A stretch of 64,000 nucleotides of DNA from Flectobacillus roseus (GCF_030056665.1 NZ_JASHIG010000020.1), one strand, 5' to 3'. Numbered from the stretch's first letter, positions 1 to 9,154 are shown. The notes: generated by a model from the letters alone, not told the origin. Made by a program: numbers and translations.

Positions 1-128
1 ACGAAAGTATTTTTTCCTGCTAAAGTATTCTTAATGATATCTTCCTGCTCGCCACGAAACTGGCTGTAACCGAAGGTTTCTTTGAGTTTTTCCTTCAACA
101 AGTCGGTGGTCTCTTGACTAACACTCAT
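1..128 (-). CDS. recQ: RecQ-family ATP-dependent DNA helicase, N-terminal fragment
   Basis: The reverse complement of bases 1-128 opens with ATG at 128-126 and reads through 42 codons to the window edge. The segment FGYSQFRGEQEDII matches the conserved N-terminal motif 0 region of RecQ helicases (F-G-y-x-x-F-R-x-x-Q-x-x-i-I), which unwind DNA 3'-5' in recombination repair. Only the first 42 residues are visible, so the helicase core, RQC and HRDC domains cannot be judged. It is divergent from kdsD across a 127-bp gap. A second, complete RecQ lies at 42985-44904. Confidence 0.85.
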   Translation of the reverse strand, partial: MSVSQETTDLLKEKLKETFGYSQFRGEQEDIIKNTLAGKNTF

Positions 129-175
129 TGTCTTCAAACTTATTTGAGGTTATGAATAAAATTGATATTTGGTGG

Positions 176-210
176 TTGTGAGACTGTACTTATATAATAG
201 TTTATCTTTG
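176..210 (+). promoter_or_regulatory. Candidate kdsD promoter
   Basis: TATCTTTG at 203-210 fits the Bacteroidota -7 element TAnnTTTG. The nearest TTG (176-178) is 24 bp upstream, longer than the usual spacer, so the -33 assignment is weak. Transcription would start near 215, about 40 nt before the kdsD start. Confidence 0.4.
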
Positions 211-255
211 CACTAAAATTAATACAAAACCAGTCATTAAAAACCGTTTCTAAAA

Positions 256-1224
256 TTGAAATTAGTAAAAAATATTCAATCAACAGCAAAAAAAGTTTTG
301 CAGGAAGAAGCCGAAGCGATACAAAAAATTATTGATAAAATTGATTCAGATTTTGAATCATGTGTAAATCACTTACTTAACAGTCGTGGTCGCTTTGTGA
401 TTACAGGTATTGGAAAATCTGCAATCATTGCTCAAAAAATCGTTGCAACACTTAATTCGACAGGTACGCCAGCTTTGTTTATGCATGCTGCCGACGCTAT
501 TCATGGCGACCTTGGTATGATTCAAGATGGAGATACCGTAATGTGTATTTCTAAATCTGGAGATACGCCTGAAATTAAGGTACTTGTACCGCTGATTAAG
601 CGTACAGGGGTGAAACTCATTGCGATGGTTTCAAATCCTCAATCGTATTTAGGGAAAAACGCTGATTTTATTTTGCATGCATTAGCCGAAAGAGAAGCTG
701 ACTTACTTAATCTGGCACCAACAACTAGTACAACGGTAGCGCTTGCGCTTGGCGATGCCTTGGCGGTATGTCTATTGGAATGCCGTGGCTTTAGTAGTAC
801 CGATTTTGCTAAATACCACCCTGGTGGTGCTTTGGGCAAAAAATTGTATTTGAAAGTAAGTGATATTTATCCAAATCATGAATTACCGATTGTTCAATAC
901 AATACGTCTATCAAAGATGCTATTGTAGAAATCAGTTCGAAACGTTTGGGGGCAACTGCCGTTGTGAATGCAGACGGTACTTTGGCGGGTATTATTACTG
1001 ATGGTGACGTTCGTAGAATGTTGAATAAGTACGAGGTTTTGACAGGTTTGGAAGCGAAAGATATTATGACCGCTAACCCGAAAACCATCGAACCTGATGC
1101 TTACGCTACAGAAGCTCTTCAAGTTATGCAAGAGAAAAATATTACCTCTTTAGTTGTACTAGAAAATCAAAAACCCATCGGTTTTGTTCACTTACATGAT
1201 TTGTTGAAGGAAGGACTAGTTTAG
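256..1224 (+). CDS. kdsD: Arabinose-5-phosphate isomerase (KpsF/GutQ/KdsD family)
   Basis: A 322-residue protein that should interconvert ribulose-5-phosphate and arabinose-5-phosphate, the first step of Kdo synthesis for lipopolysaccharide, in the cytoplasm. The N-terminal half is a SIS sugar-isomerase domain (about residues 35-175) with FVITGIGKSA, the HAADAIHGD segment and CISKSGDTPE, which bind the sugar phosphate. The C-terminal part carries two CBS domains (about 205-322), as in E. coli KdsD. The start is TTG at 256; the next internal Met is too far in, and the TTG start gives the normal family N-terminus. Divergent to recQ. The whole family architecture is intact. Confidence 0.93.
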   Translation: MKLVKNIQSTAKKVLQEEAEAIQKIIDKIDSDFESCVNHLLNSRGRFVITGIGKSAIIAQKIVATLNSTGTPALFMHAADAIHGDLGMIQDGDTVMCISKSGDTPEIKVLVPLIKRTGVKLIAMVSNPQSYLGKNADFILHALAEREADLLNLAPTTSTTVALALGDALAVCLLECRGFSSTDFAKYHPGGALGKKLYLKVSDIYPNHELPIVQYNTSIKDAIVEISSKRLGATAVVNADGTLAGIITDGDVRRMLNKYEVLTGLEAKDIMTANPKTIEPDAYATEALQVMQEKNITSLVVLENQKPIGFVHLHDLLKEGLV

Positions 1225-1237
1225 ATTTTGATAGGGA

Positions 1238-1266
1238 TCAGGCAACAGGCACAAGGCAAAGAGTTG
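1238..1266 (-). repeat. Dispersed repeat family C, short copy
   Basis: Read on the minus strand, this segment directly downstream of kdsD contains ctttgccttgtgcctgttgc, the same word found at 20140-20166, 30477-30499, 34849-34862 and 35889-35914. Only the terminal module of the family is present. Confidence 0.6.
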
Positions 1267-1348
1267 ATGTAGATTTTTTTTGTTATCTTCTTCGAAATAG
1301 ATCTGAGTCATCCCAAACTTTGAAATTAGACTTATCGTCAAATCATTT

Positions 1349-1437
1349 ATCAAAAAAGCGGTCGAAAAACAATTTTCGACCGCTTTTTTGATACTGCTAT
1401 GCTTTTCGGTTTAAGACGTACGGTATTGCGTCTCTAC
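1349..1437. repeat. Foldback repeat family A, copy 1 (also a likely bidirectional terminator)
   Basis: A perfect 20-bp inverted repeat (arms 1349-1368 and 1373-1392, loop acaa) has A and T tracts at its outer ends and lies between the convergent kdsD and DUF4293 genes, so it can terminate transcription both ways. It is followed by a second hairpin, aagacgtacggtattgcgtc and following bases to 1437. Both modules recur at 29259-29457 and 34099-34193. Copy 1 lacks the left-hand side hairpin. Confidence 0.75.
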
Positions 1438-1530
1438 TGACAATCAATAGACAGGATTTATTGGATTCCTGAGTACATATTCTAAAAACTCAGCACTCTA
1501 AACTCTAAACTCTAAACTCCACACTTACAA

Positions 1531-2004
1531 CTATCTCATTCTATCTGCTGAACGCACTAGCATTTCGTCGCGACGGATTAGACGATTGGCAATCATATTT
1601 GCCAATAAAGCAAATACGCCAGCATAAAAACCTAAAGCATAGTTACCTTGGTTTTCTGGTTCGAAAAGTGGAATACCTTCTTTGAAAACATTGAAAAAAC
1701 TAGCGCCTAATACACCCGCCAAAACTGCCGAATTTAAGGCTCCTAAAGACATTTGTAAGACTCTTTTCTTGTACTGAGATATAGAAAATGCTGCAATTAG
1801 CGCTGCCAATCCAGCCAAAATTGCAATATAAATCGTGCTTGAGCTTACAGTGGTAGTACCTTGTGCATGCTCCAAAGCTTTGGCTGTCAATACGACTTTC
1901 TGATTGAGTGCAGCACTACTTTTTTCCCAAATTGGGCTACTAATTACAACTCCCATGGCAATTACTACTAATGCCAATAAAAGACTTTGTGTACGTTGAA
2001 TCAT
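1531..2004 (-). CDS. DUF4293 family membrane protein
   Basis: A 157-residue integral membrane protein starting MIQRTQSLLLAL, the usual opening of the Bacteroidota-specific DUF4293 family. About four hydrophobic helices are visible: residues 6-26, a central helix starting IYIAILAGLAALIAAF, one starting LGALNSAVLAGVLGASF, and one at YALGFYAGVFALLANMI. The tail RLIRRDEMLVRSADRMR is strongly basic and probably cytoplasmic. Its function is not established in the family. It is transcribed towards kdsD and lies about 95 bp downstream of crtD on the same strand, without an obvious operon link. Confidence 0.8.
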   Translation of the reverse strand: MIQRTQSLLLALVVIAMGVVISSPIWEKSSAALNQKVVLTAKALEHAQGTTTVSSSTIYIAILAGLAALIAAFSISQYKKRVLQMSLGALNSAVLAGVLGASFFNVFKEGIPLFEPENQGNYALGFYAGVFALLANMIANRLIRRDEMLVRSADRMR

Positions 2005-2099
2005 TTTGTTATAGCTAAATCTTGTTTTTCAAAAACCTAAAGGTTTTGTTTTGATTGGGCAAAGTTCCGAAACTTTAACTAAGTAAACAAGTAGGTATT

Positions 2100-3572
2100 T
2101 CAAAGTTCCTTTGCCATGATTTTGGCCGAAGATAAGGCCAGAGGAATTCCTCCGCCTGGGTGCACGCTTCCGCCTACAAAATATAATTCTTTGATGGTTT
2201 TTGAAAAATTCGCATGCCTCAAAAACGCCGCATATTTATTGTTAGAAGAATTTCCATACAAGGCTCCCTGTGCCGATGATGTTTTCAGCTCAATACTTCT
2301 TGGATCTAGGATAGACTCCGTTTCAATTAAAGATGCTAAGTCACAAGATAATATTCTAGATACTTTATCGATGACTTGCTGGCGCAGGTCTTGAATCAAT
2401 TTATCCCAATCTTGTCCTTCGTTGGCTGGTGCATTGATAAGTACAAACCAGTTTTCACAACCTTCTGGTGCATCGTCTGGCTTGTGTTTGGAGCTAATGT
2501 TGATATATACAGTTGGGTCGTTGAAAATCTTTTTATCCTCAAACATCACTCGAAACTCCTCCCGATAATCATCACTAAATAGGATATTATGAAGCCCTAA
2601 TTCGGGAAAAGCCTTTTTTACTCCCCAATAAAAAATTACACCTGAGCTAGATTTGGGTTGATTTAACAGTTTATCAGGATGAGGTGATTGTGGTAATAAT
2701 TTGCGATAGGTATGGGTAACATCCATATTAGAAACTACCTTATCGAAGAAGAGCTCTTGCTCTCCCCTATCCTGAGATACAACACGAATACCTATTATTT
2801 GCTGATTTTGAGTAAGAATTTCCTTTACGCGGTATTGAAAATGGAATTTTACTCCAATTGATTTTGCCAAATCGACAAGTACATTGGTAATATCGACCAT
2901 TCCTTTTTTTGGGAAAAAAGCACCCACATTATATTCCAAATGTGGAATAATATTCAATGTTGCAGGGGTTTGATAGGGGTCTGAGCCGTTGTAGGTGGCA
3001 TATCTATTAAAAAGTTGCACCAATTTGGGATGTTGGAAATACTTTTCGTTGGCATGATTCATCGTTCCGAAAATACCAAGTTTAGGAAGGTTTAAGTATC
3101 CTCGTAAGGCCTTTTTCGAAGTCCATGTGGATAACTTGTGTAAAGAATCTTGCAGGAACAACCCGTCCAAGACTCCATATTTGAAGGCACTATCTTTTAA
3201 AAACTCTTCTACTTTCGCTGCCGAAATACCCAGAACCTTTTCCACTTCTTGTGCAAATTTGGGAGGTTCAGCGTATGCATTTAGTCGACTTCCATCTTCC
3301 CAGAAATAGTGACAAATCGTAGATAGTCGCTCATATTCAAAAAAATCAGACGCTTTTTTCCCTACTAACTGGAATAGTTCTTCCACCAAATGTGGCAAGG
3401 TAAACAAAGAAGGCCCTGCATCAAATCGGTAGCCATTTTGCTCAAAACTACTGAGTTTTCCACCTGCATATTCGTTCGCTTCAAACACTTCTACGGCATA
3501 TCCTTTGTGTGCCAATCGAATAGCCGAAGCGATTCCTGCTATACCTGCTCCTATAATTGCGACTTTTTTCAT
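2100..3572 (-). CDS. crtD: Carotenoid desaturase, CrtD-type (1-hydroxycarotenoid 3,4-desaturase) of the phytoene desaturase family
   Basis: A 490-residue FAD-dependent desaturase of the CrtI/CrtD family. The dinucleotide-binding motif IGAGIAGIASAIRLA lies at residues 6-20, followed by the FAD ribose acidic residue in VEVFEANEYAGGK. The C-terminus carries FVGGSVHPGGGIPLALSSAK, the bacterial phytoene dehydrogenase signature. The early segments FDAGPSLFT and CHYFWEDGS resemble Bacteroidota CrtD (3,4-desaturation of 1-hydroxycarotenoids on the way to saproxanthin or flexixanthin) more than CrtI, which usually reads FDMGPSWYWMP there. That assignment is from memory of the families, so CrtI remains possible. 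No crtB, crtW, crtY or crtZ lies nearby; the gene stands alone, divergent from aspS. Confidence 0.78.
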   Translation of the reverse strand: MKKVAIIGAGIAGIASAIRLAHKGYAVEVFEANEYAGGKLSSFEQNGYRFDAGPSLFTLPHLVEELFQLVGKKASDFFEYERLSTICHYFWEDGSRLNAYAEPPKFAQEVEKVLGISAAKVEEFLKDSAFKYGVLDGLFLQDSLHKLSTWTSKKALRGYLNLPKLGIFGTMNHANEKYFQHPKLVQLFNRYATYNGSDPYQTPATLNIIPHLEYNVGAFFPKKGMVDITNVLVDLAKSIGVKFHFQYRVKEILTQNQQIIGIRVVSQDRGEQELFFDKVVSNMDVTHTYRKLLPQSPHPDKLLNQPKSSSGVIFYWGVKKAFPELGLHNILFSDDYREEFRVMFEDKKIFNDPTVYINISSKHKPDDAPEGCENWFVLINAPANEGQDWDKLIQDLRQQVIDKVSRILSCDLASLIETESILDPRSIELKTSSAQGALYGNSSNNKYAAFLRHANFSKTIKELYFVGGSVHPGGGIPLALSSAKIMAKEL

Positions 3573-3818
3573 TCTTTTTTTGTTAGGATTTTCTCTTCAA
3601 ATATCTATTTCAATCCTCTTATGAAACTACAGATTGGAGGGAATGTTTGAGCATTATACGTCTGTAGTATTTTTCTTAAATATGATTTTTTTTCATAAAA
3701 AATAAAAAGACAATACGGCGGAACCTACAAATACTTGCGAGAAGGCTCTTCTTTCTTGGCATTTTTTTACAAATCCTAAAGAAAGTTACAGATTCCACTC
3801 AAATAGATTTTAAATTCT

Positions 3819-3851
3819 TTTGGGTGACACCCCACAAATTCTGTAATTTTG
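3819..3851 (+). promoter_or_regulatory. aspS promoter, Bacteroidota type
   Basis: TTTG at 3819-3822, a 21-bp spacer, then TAATTTTG at 3844-3851 match the Bacteroidota consensus. The start site would be near 3857, giving a leader of about 80 nt that holds two small inverted repeats, ggacaggtatgtcc (3867-3880) and acggacaataccgtccgt (3912-3929). The rest of the 367-bp gap between crtD and aspS shows nothing else. Confidence 0.6.
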
Positions 3852-3939
3852 CGAATTATTTAGCTCGGACAGGTATGTCCATATTTTTTCATAAATAAGA
3901 GATTACATAGACGGACAATACCGTCCGTATCAAAAACTT

Positions 3940-5703
3940 ATGTTAAGAACTCATAACAACGGCGAACTTCGTATCGCTAACGTAAACGAAATCGTAACGC
4001 TTTGTGGATGGGTACAACGTACTCGTGACAAAGGTGGTATGATTTGGATTGACCTCCGTGACCGCTATGGTATTACCCAATTGATGTTGGAAGAGGGTAA
4101 AACGCCAAAAGAAGCTATCGAAACTGCTCGTTCGCTAGGACGTGAATTTGTGATTTCGGTGACAGGAACTGTAGTTGAGCGTCTTTCAAAAAATGATAAA
4201 TTACCTACTGGAGATATTGAAGTGAAGGTAACAGAGTTAAGCATTTTGAACCCTGCTAAACTTCCTCCTTTCTTAATTGAAGATGAAACAGATGGTGGCG
4301 ATGATATTCGTATGAAATATCGTTACCTAGATTTACGTCGTAATCCTGTTCGCCAGAACTTGATTTTGCGTCATAAAATGGCTCAAGAAGTACGCTCGTA
4401 CCTCGACAAGCAAGGATTTATCGAAGTAGAAACGCCTGTTTTGATTAAATCTACGCCTGAAGGTGCTCGTGACTTTGTAGTTCCATCACGTATGAACCCA
4501 GGTGAGTTTTATGCTTTGCCTCAGTCGCCACAAACATTTAAGCAGCTTTTGATGGTTTCGGGTTTTGACCGTTACTTCCAAATCGTAAAATGTTTCCGTG
4601 ACGAAGACTTACGTGCAGACCGTCAGCCTGAGTTTACTCAAATCGACTGCGAAATGTCATTCATTGAGCAAGAAGATATTCTTCAAATGTTCGAAGGATT
4701 AGTTCGTCAGTTGTTCCAAAACTTGAAAGGTATTGAAATCAACGAGATTTCTCGTATGACTTATGCTCATGCTATGAAATATTATGGTTCTGACAAACCA
4801 GATATTCGTTTTGGTATGGAGTTTTATGAGTTGAAAAGCGAAGAAGTTGATTTAACTTCTGATAAAAACTTCCCCGTATTCGATGCTGCATCAGTAGTTG
4901 TAGGTATCAATGCAAAAGGTTGCGCTGAATACACTCGTAAGCAAGTAGACGAATTAACTGATTTTGTAAAACGTCCTCAAATCGGCGCCAAAGGCTTGAT
5001 TTATGTACGTTACAATGCTGACGGTTCAATCAAATCTTCGGTAGATAAATTCTATTCGGAAGAAGATTTGAAAAAATGGATTGAAGCAGCCAATGCACAA
5101 CCAGGCGATTTATTGTTGATTTTGTGTGGCGATGGCGACAAACCAAGAAAGCAATTAAACGAATTGCGTTTGGAAATGGGTAACCGTTTGGGCTTGCGTA
5201 ATCCTAACGAATACTCTGTACACTGGGTTGTAGACTTCCCATTGTTGGAGCATAGCGAAGAAGAAAATCGTTGGTTTGCCATGCACCACCCATTCACGTC
5301 TCCTAAGCCAGAAGATATCGAATTCTTGAAATCAGGTGATTTAGGTAAAATTCGTGCCAATGCTTACGATATGGTTATCAACGGTGTTGAAGTTGGTGGT
5401 GGTTCTATTCGTATTTTCCAAAAAGACCTTCAAGCTAAAATGTTTGAAACACTTGGATTCTCTGACGAAGAAGCAAAACACCAGTTTGGTTTCTTGATGG
5501 ATGCCTTCGAATACGGCGCTCCTCCTCACGGTGGTTTGGCCTTTGGTTTCGACCGTCTTTGCTCATTGTTTGGTGGTTCTGACTCAATTCGTGACTTTAT
5601 CGCTTTCCCGAAAAACAACTCAGGACGCGATGTAATGATTGATTCACCATCTACGATTGATGCAAAACAATTGGATGAGTTAAAAATCAAAACTATCGTT
5701 TAG
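3940..5703 (+). CDS. aspS: Aspartyl-tRNA synthetase
   Basis: A 587-residue class II synthetase that charges tRNA-Asp in the cytoplasm. The N-terminal OB-fold anticodon-binding domain is seen in CGWVQRTRDKGGMIWIDLRD (residues 22-41). Motif 2 is FRDEDLRADRQPEFTQID (about 222-239), the bacterial GAD insertion spans roughly 290-410, and motif 3 is GLAFGFDRL (about 532-540). The length is normal for the bacterial type. The large insertion is present, so this is the bacterial rather than the archaeal form; whether it is discriminating cannot be decided here, although no gatCAB was seen in this window. It has its own promoter and a strong downstream hairpin. Confidence 0.97.
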   Translation: MLRTHNNGELRIANVNEIVTLCGWVQRTRDKGGMIWIDLRDRYGITQLMLEEGKTPKEAIETARSLGREFVISVTGTVVERLSKNDKLPTGDIEVKVTELSILNPAKLPPFLIEDETDGGDDIRMKYRYLDLRRNPVRQNLILRHKMAQEVRSYLDKQGFIEVETPVLIKSTPEGARDFVVPSRMNPGEFYALPQSPQTFKQLLMVSGFDRYFQIVKCFRDEDLRADRQPEFTQIDCEMSFIEQEDILQMFEGLVRQLFQNLKGIEINEISRMTYAHAMKYYGSDKPDIRFGMEFYELKSEEVDLTSDKNFPVFDAASVVVGINAKGCAEYTRKQVDELTDFVKRPQIGAKGLIYVRYNADGSIKSSVDKFYSEEDLKKWIEAANAQPGDLLLILCGDGDKPRKQLNELRLEMGNRLGLRNPNEYSVHWVVDFPLLEHSEEENRWFAMHHPFTSPKPEDIEFLKSGDLGKIRANAYDMVINGVEVGGGSIRIFQKDLQAKMFETLGFSDEEAKHQFGFLMDAFEYGAPPHGGLAFGFDRLCSLFGGSDSIRDFIAFPKNNSGRDVMIDSPSTIDAKQLDELKIKTIV

Positions 5704-5717
5704 GGTTTGATTTCTTG

Positions 5718-5764
5718 AAATAACAAAAACGGCAAAGAATTAATCTTTACCGTTTTTGTTATTT
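5718..5764. terminator. Bidirectional terminator between aspS and the dikinase-like gene
   Basis: A 21-bp inverted repeat with one mismatch (arms 5718-5738 and 5744-5764, loop attaa) has a T-rich right arm and an A-rich left arm. It lies between convergent genes and can serve both. Confidence 0.8.
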
Positions 5765-5775
5765 ATACCAATACT

Positions 5776-7716
5776 TTACTCAGGCAAAATATGATTACGT
5801 AATAATCGAGCCTGCTTGAAATACAAGAAGTATTGCCCATCGGTATTTTTCACTACTTTAAATTCAATATCAGTACTGTAAAGCTGCTTATCTCCTGATT
5901 CTTTCTGACGATTCATTAAGGCTTGGTGTACTTTGATGGCATTAATCCTCAAGACTTTTAGCAAGGCTGAAACTTGTTCATTTCCGATAAATACCTTACC
6001 AAGATTTGAATGACTTTTTATTGAACTCACTACACCATTTTGTCCTACTAGGAAAGCCTCTGGTTTATCATTTTTCTTTGGATTTGCTACTTCATTTTCG
6101 CCGGGCTGGGTATTGACTAATACATCTACATTTCCACTCTTCTCGTGTGGCGTTACTAAAATCACCCCATTGGCAAATTCATCAACAAAGGCTGGACTTA
6201 CCAAAATAGCCATTGCCACTTTCTTATGATCTATTCCAAAATATTCGCGCTCTTCAAATGCTTCATCATTCCACAAAGAAGCATAGACCTTTGTGATTTT
6301 TTCGGCTAAAACTTTATCGTTATCAGCTACATTAAACCCTTTGGAAGTATATAACCCAGCGCCATTGAATTGAGGAAGATCTTCACAATTGGTAGAACTA
6401 CGTAGTTTTACTTTTTTTCCTGCAAAATACTTATTCAATACCCCGCGCAGAGATTCGAGCATGGCCGCACTTGGTGTACTTTTGGTAATCACATTGCGAA
6501 TTCGAGCAAGCGCTTTTTGTTTTTCAGACTTATTTAAAGTGCTTTTTTTACTCAGAAAAAAGTTAATTTCTTTATCAGCTCCTTGTGTTAATAAATCCAT
6601 ATACGGCTTAAAACCAATCGCATAAGCAGGCAAAACATATTCTTCGCCTAATAACTCATGAATCAAAGCATAATTATTGGCTTTGGCACCAATTAAGTTG
6701 ACTTTCTGATATTGCTTAAAATGTTTATTGAGCGGAATGGTAGACTCAAACGTTAATTCAGGATTGGGAATATTTACTTTTTGAGGTTGATTATTTTTCC
6801 AAAATTTTGCCGCATAATCTGACGTAACAGTTTTGATAATCAGCTTCTGGAATTTTGGATTTATTTCTACTATTTGACCAATTTTTGCCTTTAACTCTGG
6901 CCAAGCCGAAAGGCTTGTCAATGAAATATTAAGCGTTTTGCGGTTTTTGGCTAAAAGGTTTACATGCGAAAGTGGCGTTTGGGGTTCGAGCGTAATAATA
7001 CCCGCTAATGGTGGCACTCTTTCTGGAATATGTTCAAAAATTGCAATATCTTGTGGAGTCAGCTTTACCATTTCTTTCTCATTTTTGACATGCACTAACC
7101 GTCCCACTGCTACAACCTCATTGAGCACCTCGATTTTAAATCCATCAAAATGCTTGATAAGATTCATCGGCACAGCGGTATTGAACTGGTGTTTTTTGAG
7201 AAAAGGCTCTAATACCTGCTGACTCAAAATATGCTTTTCTTTGGTATTGACTATCACCAAAGGCTTTCCCTTAAACTGCTTGTAAGTAGCTGATATTAGT
7301 TGGGTAAGCTTTATGATATCATTTGCCATTAATGCAGGAGTATCGTCATAAGAATAATCTTCAACTCTTACAGCATAAGTATATTTCTGTGCCCCTACTG
7401 CATAGGGTTTCGCACTGAGGTCATATACAAAAAAAGGAAGATATTGGCGTGTCTTTGAGGTTGAAGCCAATGTTTTAAACTGTTTAAAATCAATGGCTCG
7501 ACCAAGCTTTTTATTGACAAACTCGGCATGCCCACGGGTTTCTTTGGGGTCATAGATATACACCTTGGGGGAGGTATGCCAGTCTACAGCTACGCCAGTC
7601 CAAGCTGGTAATGCGCCATAAGCTAAAAACTTATATTTACTAATATCCTGAGCTGGCACGTCAATAAGCATCAAGCTCAATAAAATGGTAAACAGATAAG
7701 ATAGTGACTTTGACAT
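5776..7716 (-). CDS. Exported dikinase-like protein: phospho-His domain followed by PEP-synthase/PPDK-type ATP-binding domain
   Basis: ATG at 7716 is preferred over the upstream TTG at 7725; it gives 646 residues starting with a signal peptide (MSKSLSYLFTILLSLMLI, cleavage likely after VPAQ at 23). Residues about 25-215 are an unrecognised domain. Then comes a PEP-utiliser swivelling His domain with TPLSHVNLLAKN (His near 251), and finally a PPDK N-terminal/ATP-grasp domain (about 340-642) with GAKANNYALIHEL, KLRSSTNCEDL, FNGAGLYTS, DIEFKV and a closing YFKQAR. PEP synthase and PPDK place the ATP domain first; His domain before ATP domain is the order of glucan water dikinase. An ATP-using enzyme behind a signal peptide is odd. 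The substrate is unknown. It stands alone, convergent with aspS. Confidence 0.7.
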   Translation of the reverse strand: MSKSLSYLFTILLSLMLIDVPAQDISKYKFLAYGALPAWTGVAVDWHTSPKVYIYDPKETRGHAEFVNKKLGRAIDFKQFKTLASTSKTRQYLPFFVYDLSAKPYAVGAQKYTYAVRVEDYSYDDTPALMANDIIKLTQLISATYKQFKGKPLVIVNTKEKHILSQQVLEPFLKKHQFNTAVPMNLIKHFDGFKIEVLNEVVAVGRLVHVKNEKEMVKLTPQDIAIFEHIPERVPPLAGIITLEPQTPLSHVNLLAKNRKTLNISLTSLSAWPELKAKIGQIVEINPKFQKLIIKTVTSDYAAKFWKNNQPQKVNIPNPELTFESTIPLNKHFKQYQKVNLIGAKANNYALIHELLGEEYVLPAYAIGFKPYMDLLTQGADKEINFFLSKKSTLNKSEKQKALARIRNVITKSTPSAAMLESLRGVLNKYFAGKKVKLRSSTNCEDLPQFNGAGLYTSKGFNVADNDKVLAEKITKVYASLWNDEAFEEREYFGIDHKKVAMAILVSPAFVDEFANGVILVTPHEKSGNVDVLVNTQPGENEVANPKKNDKPEAFLVGQNGVVSSIKSHSNLGKVFIGNEQVSALLKVLRINAIKVHQALMNRQKESGDKQLYSTDIEFKVVKNTDGQYFLYFKQARLLRNHILPE

Positions 7717-7873
7717 AATCTTCAAATTTGATTTAATGATTGGGATCGAGTTTTGAGTTTAAGAAGTATTTTTTGAGGCTTATCATTTATGCTTTGAATA
7801 TACGTCAAGAAATTGAGTGAACGCTCAATTATTCTATGTTTTCACTTAAAAATTATCTAATGGTCAATAAAGA

Positions 7874-7920
7874 AAAAAGGTCTTTATGACAAACAAAATG
7901 TTTATCACAAAGACCTTTTT
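7874..7920 (-). terminator. leuA terminator
   Basis: Arms aaaaaggtcttt (7874-7885) and aaagaccttttt (7909-7920) pair perfectly over 12 bp. Read on the minus strand the hairpin ends in a T tract just downstream of the leuA stop codon. Confidence 0.8.
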
Positions 7921-7943
7921 CCCGTATCTTAAAGTAGGTTGTT

Positions 7944-9083
7944 TTAGCCTACCAATTCTTTCAAATCTTCGTCGTTTAATTGCTTACGCTCATCGGCCAT
8001 CAACAAGAAACGTGTGTACAATTTGTCAAGTTCTGGTTTTTCAAAAGCAAAACCTAATAATTGTAAGCGGTGACGCAATGCAGCACGACCCGAACGAGAA
8101 GTCAAAACGATTGCTGAAGAAGGTACACCTACATCTTCAGGATTCATGATTTCGTAGTTTTGCGCATGCTTCAAGAAACCATCTTGGTGAATACCCGACG
8201 AGTGAGCAAAAGCATTAGCACCAACTACTGCTTTGTTTGCCTGTACTGGCATACCCATCAAGTTAGAAACCATCAATGAAGTTGGGTACAAAAATTTAGG
8301 GTTGATACCTGTTTCGAAACCTAAACCTTTATGTACGTTCAAAATCATAGCAACTTCTTCCAATGAAGTATTACCAGCTCTTTCACCGATACCGTTGATG
8401 GTAACCTCTACCTGACGAGCACCTGCTTGTATACCTGCAATGGTATTAGCAGTAGCTAAGCCCAAGTCATTGTGGTTGTGCATCGAGATCGTAGCTTGGT
8501 GAATATTCGAAACATTTTCGAATAAGTAGCTAATACGCTCATGCATTTGGTTTGGCAACAAATAACCCGTTGTATCTGGCAAGTTTACTACTGTAGCACC
8601 TGCGGCAATAACAGCTTCTGTCAATTGAGCTAAAAATGCTAAATCTGCACGACCCGCATCTTCTGCAAAAAACTCTACATCTTCAACAAAGCTTTTAGCA
8701 TATTTTACTGCCCAAACACCTTGTTCGATGATTTTTTCACGAGTTGAATTAAATTTGTACTGGATGTGTACATCCGAAGAACCGATACCCGTGTGGATAC
8801 GTGGTCTTTTGGCATGTTTCAAAGCTGCAGCAGCTGCATCAATATCCTCTTTTTTGGCACGAGTCAAACCACAAACTGTGGCATTCTTCACGAGTTTCGC
8901 GATTTCCTCTACAGAACGGAAATCACCTGGAGATGAAATTGGAAAACCAGCTTCAATAATATCTACCCCAAGTAATTCTAATTGTTCAGCAACCTGCAAT
9001 TTTTCTTCTGTGTTCAATTGACAGCCCGGAACTTGCTCGCCATCACGCAATGTTGTGTCGAATATTTGAATTCTTTGACTCAT
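7944..9083 (-). CDS. leuA: 2-isopropylmalate synthase, short form lacking the C-terminal leucine-sensing domain
   Basis: A 379-residue protein that should condense acetyl-CoA with 2-ketoisovalerate, the committed step of leucine synthesis. The DRE-TIM barrel shows FDTTLRDGEQ (residues 8-17) and the metal-binding MHNHNDLG (His202, His204), then GIGERAGN (231-238). A subdomain II region follows (PVQANKAVVG, FAHSSGIHQDG). The E. coli type is about 520 residues and carries a LeuA allosteric domain of roughly 120 residues, which is absent here. Homocitrate or citramalate synthase are alternatives, but the leucine/isoleucine leader peptide upstream favours LeuA. No other leucine genes adjoin it. 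Control appears to be by attenuation in the leader. Confidence 0.88.
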   Translation of the reverse strand: MSQRIQIFDTTLRDGEQVPGCQLNTEEKLQVAEQLELLGVDIIEAGFPISSPGDFRSVEEIAKLVKNATVCGLTRAKKEDIDAAAAALKHAKRPRIHTGIGSSDVHIQYKFNSTREKIIEQGVWAVKYAKSFVEDVEFFAEDAGRADLAFLAQLTEAVIAAGATVVNLPDTTGYLLPNQMHERISYLFENVSNIHQATISMHNHNDLGLATANTIAGIQAGARQVEVTINGIGERAGNTSLEEVAMILNVHKGLGFETGINPKFLYPTSLMVSNLMGMPVQANKAVVGANAFAHSSGIHQDGFLKHAQNYEIMNPEDVGVPSSAIVLTSRSGRAALRHRLQLLGFAFEKPELDKLYTRFLLMADERKQLNDEDLKELVG

Positions 9084-9154
9084 GACTTTTTAAAGGGATT
9101 GATGATTTGTTAAATGTTGTTTCTTGGTTACAAAATAGTCGTTGCAATGGGTAT

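Noticed and set aside
7886..8149. A plus-strand frame overlapping the leuA 3' end
   Set aside because: It is antisense to leuA and starts in the terminator hairpin.
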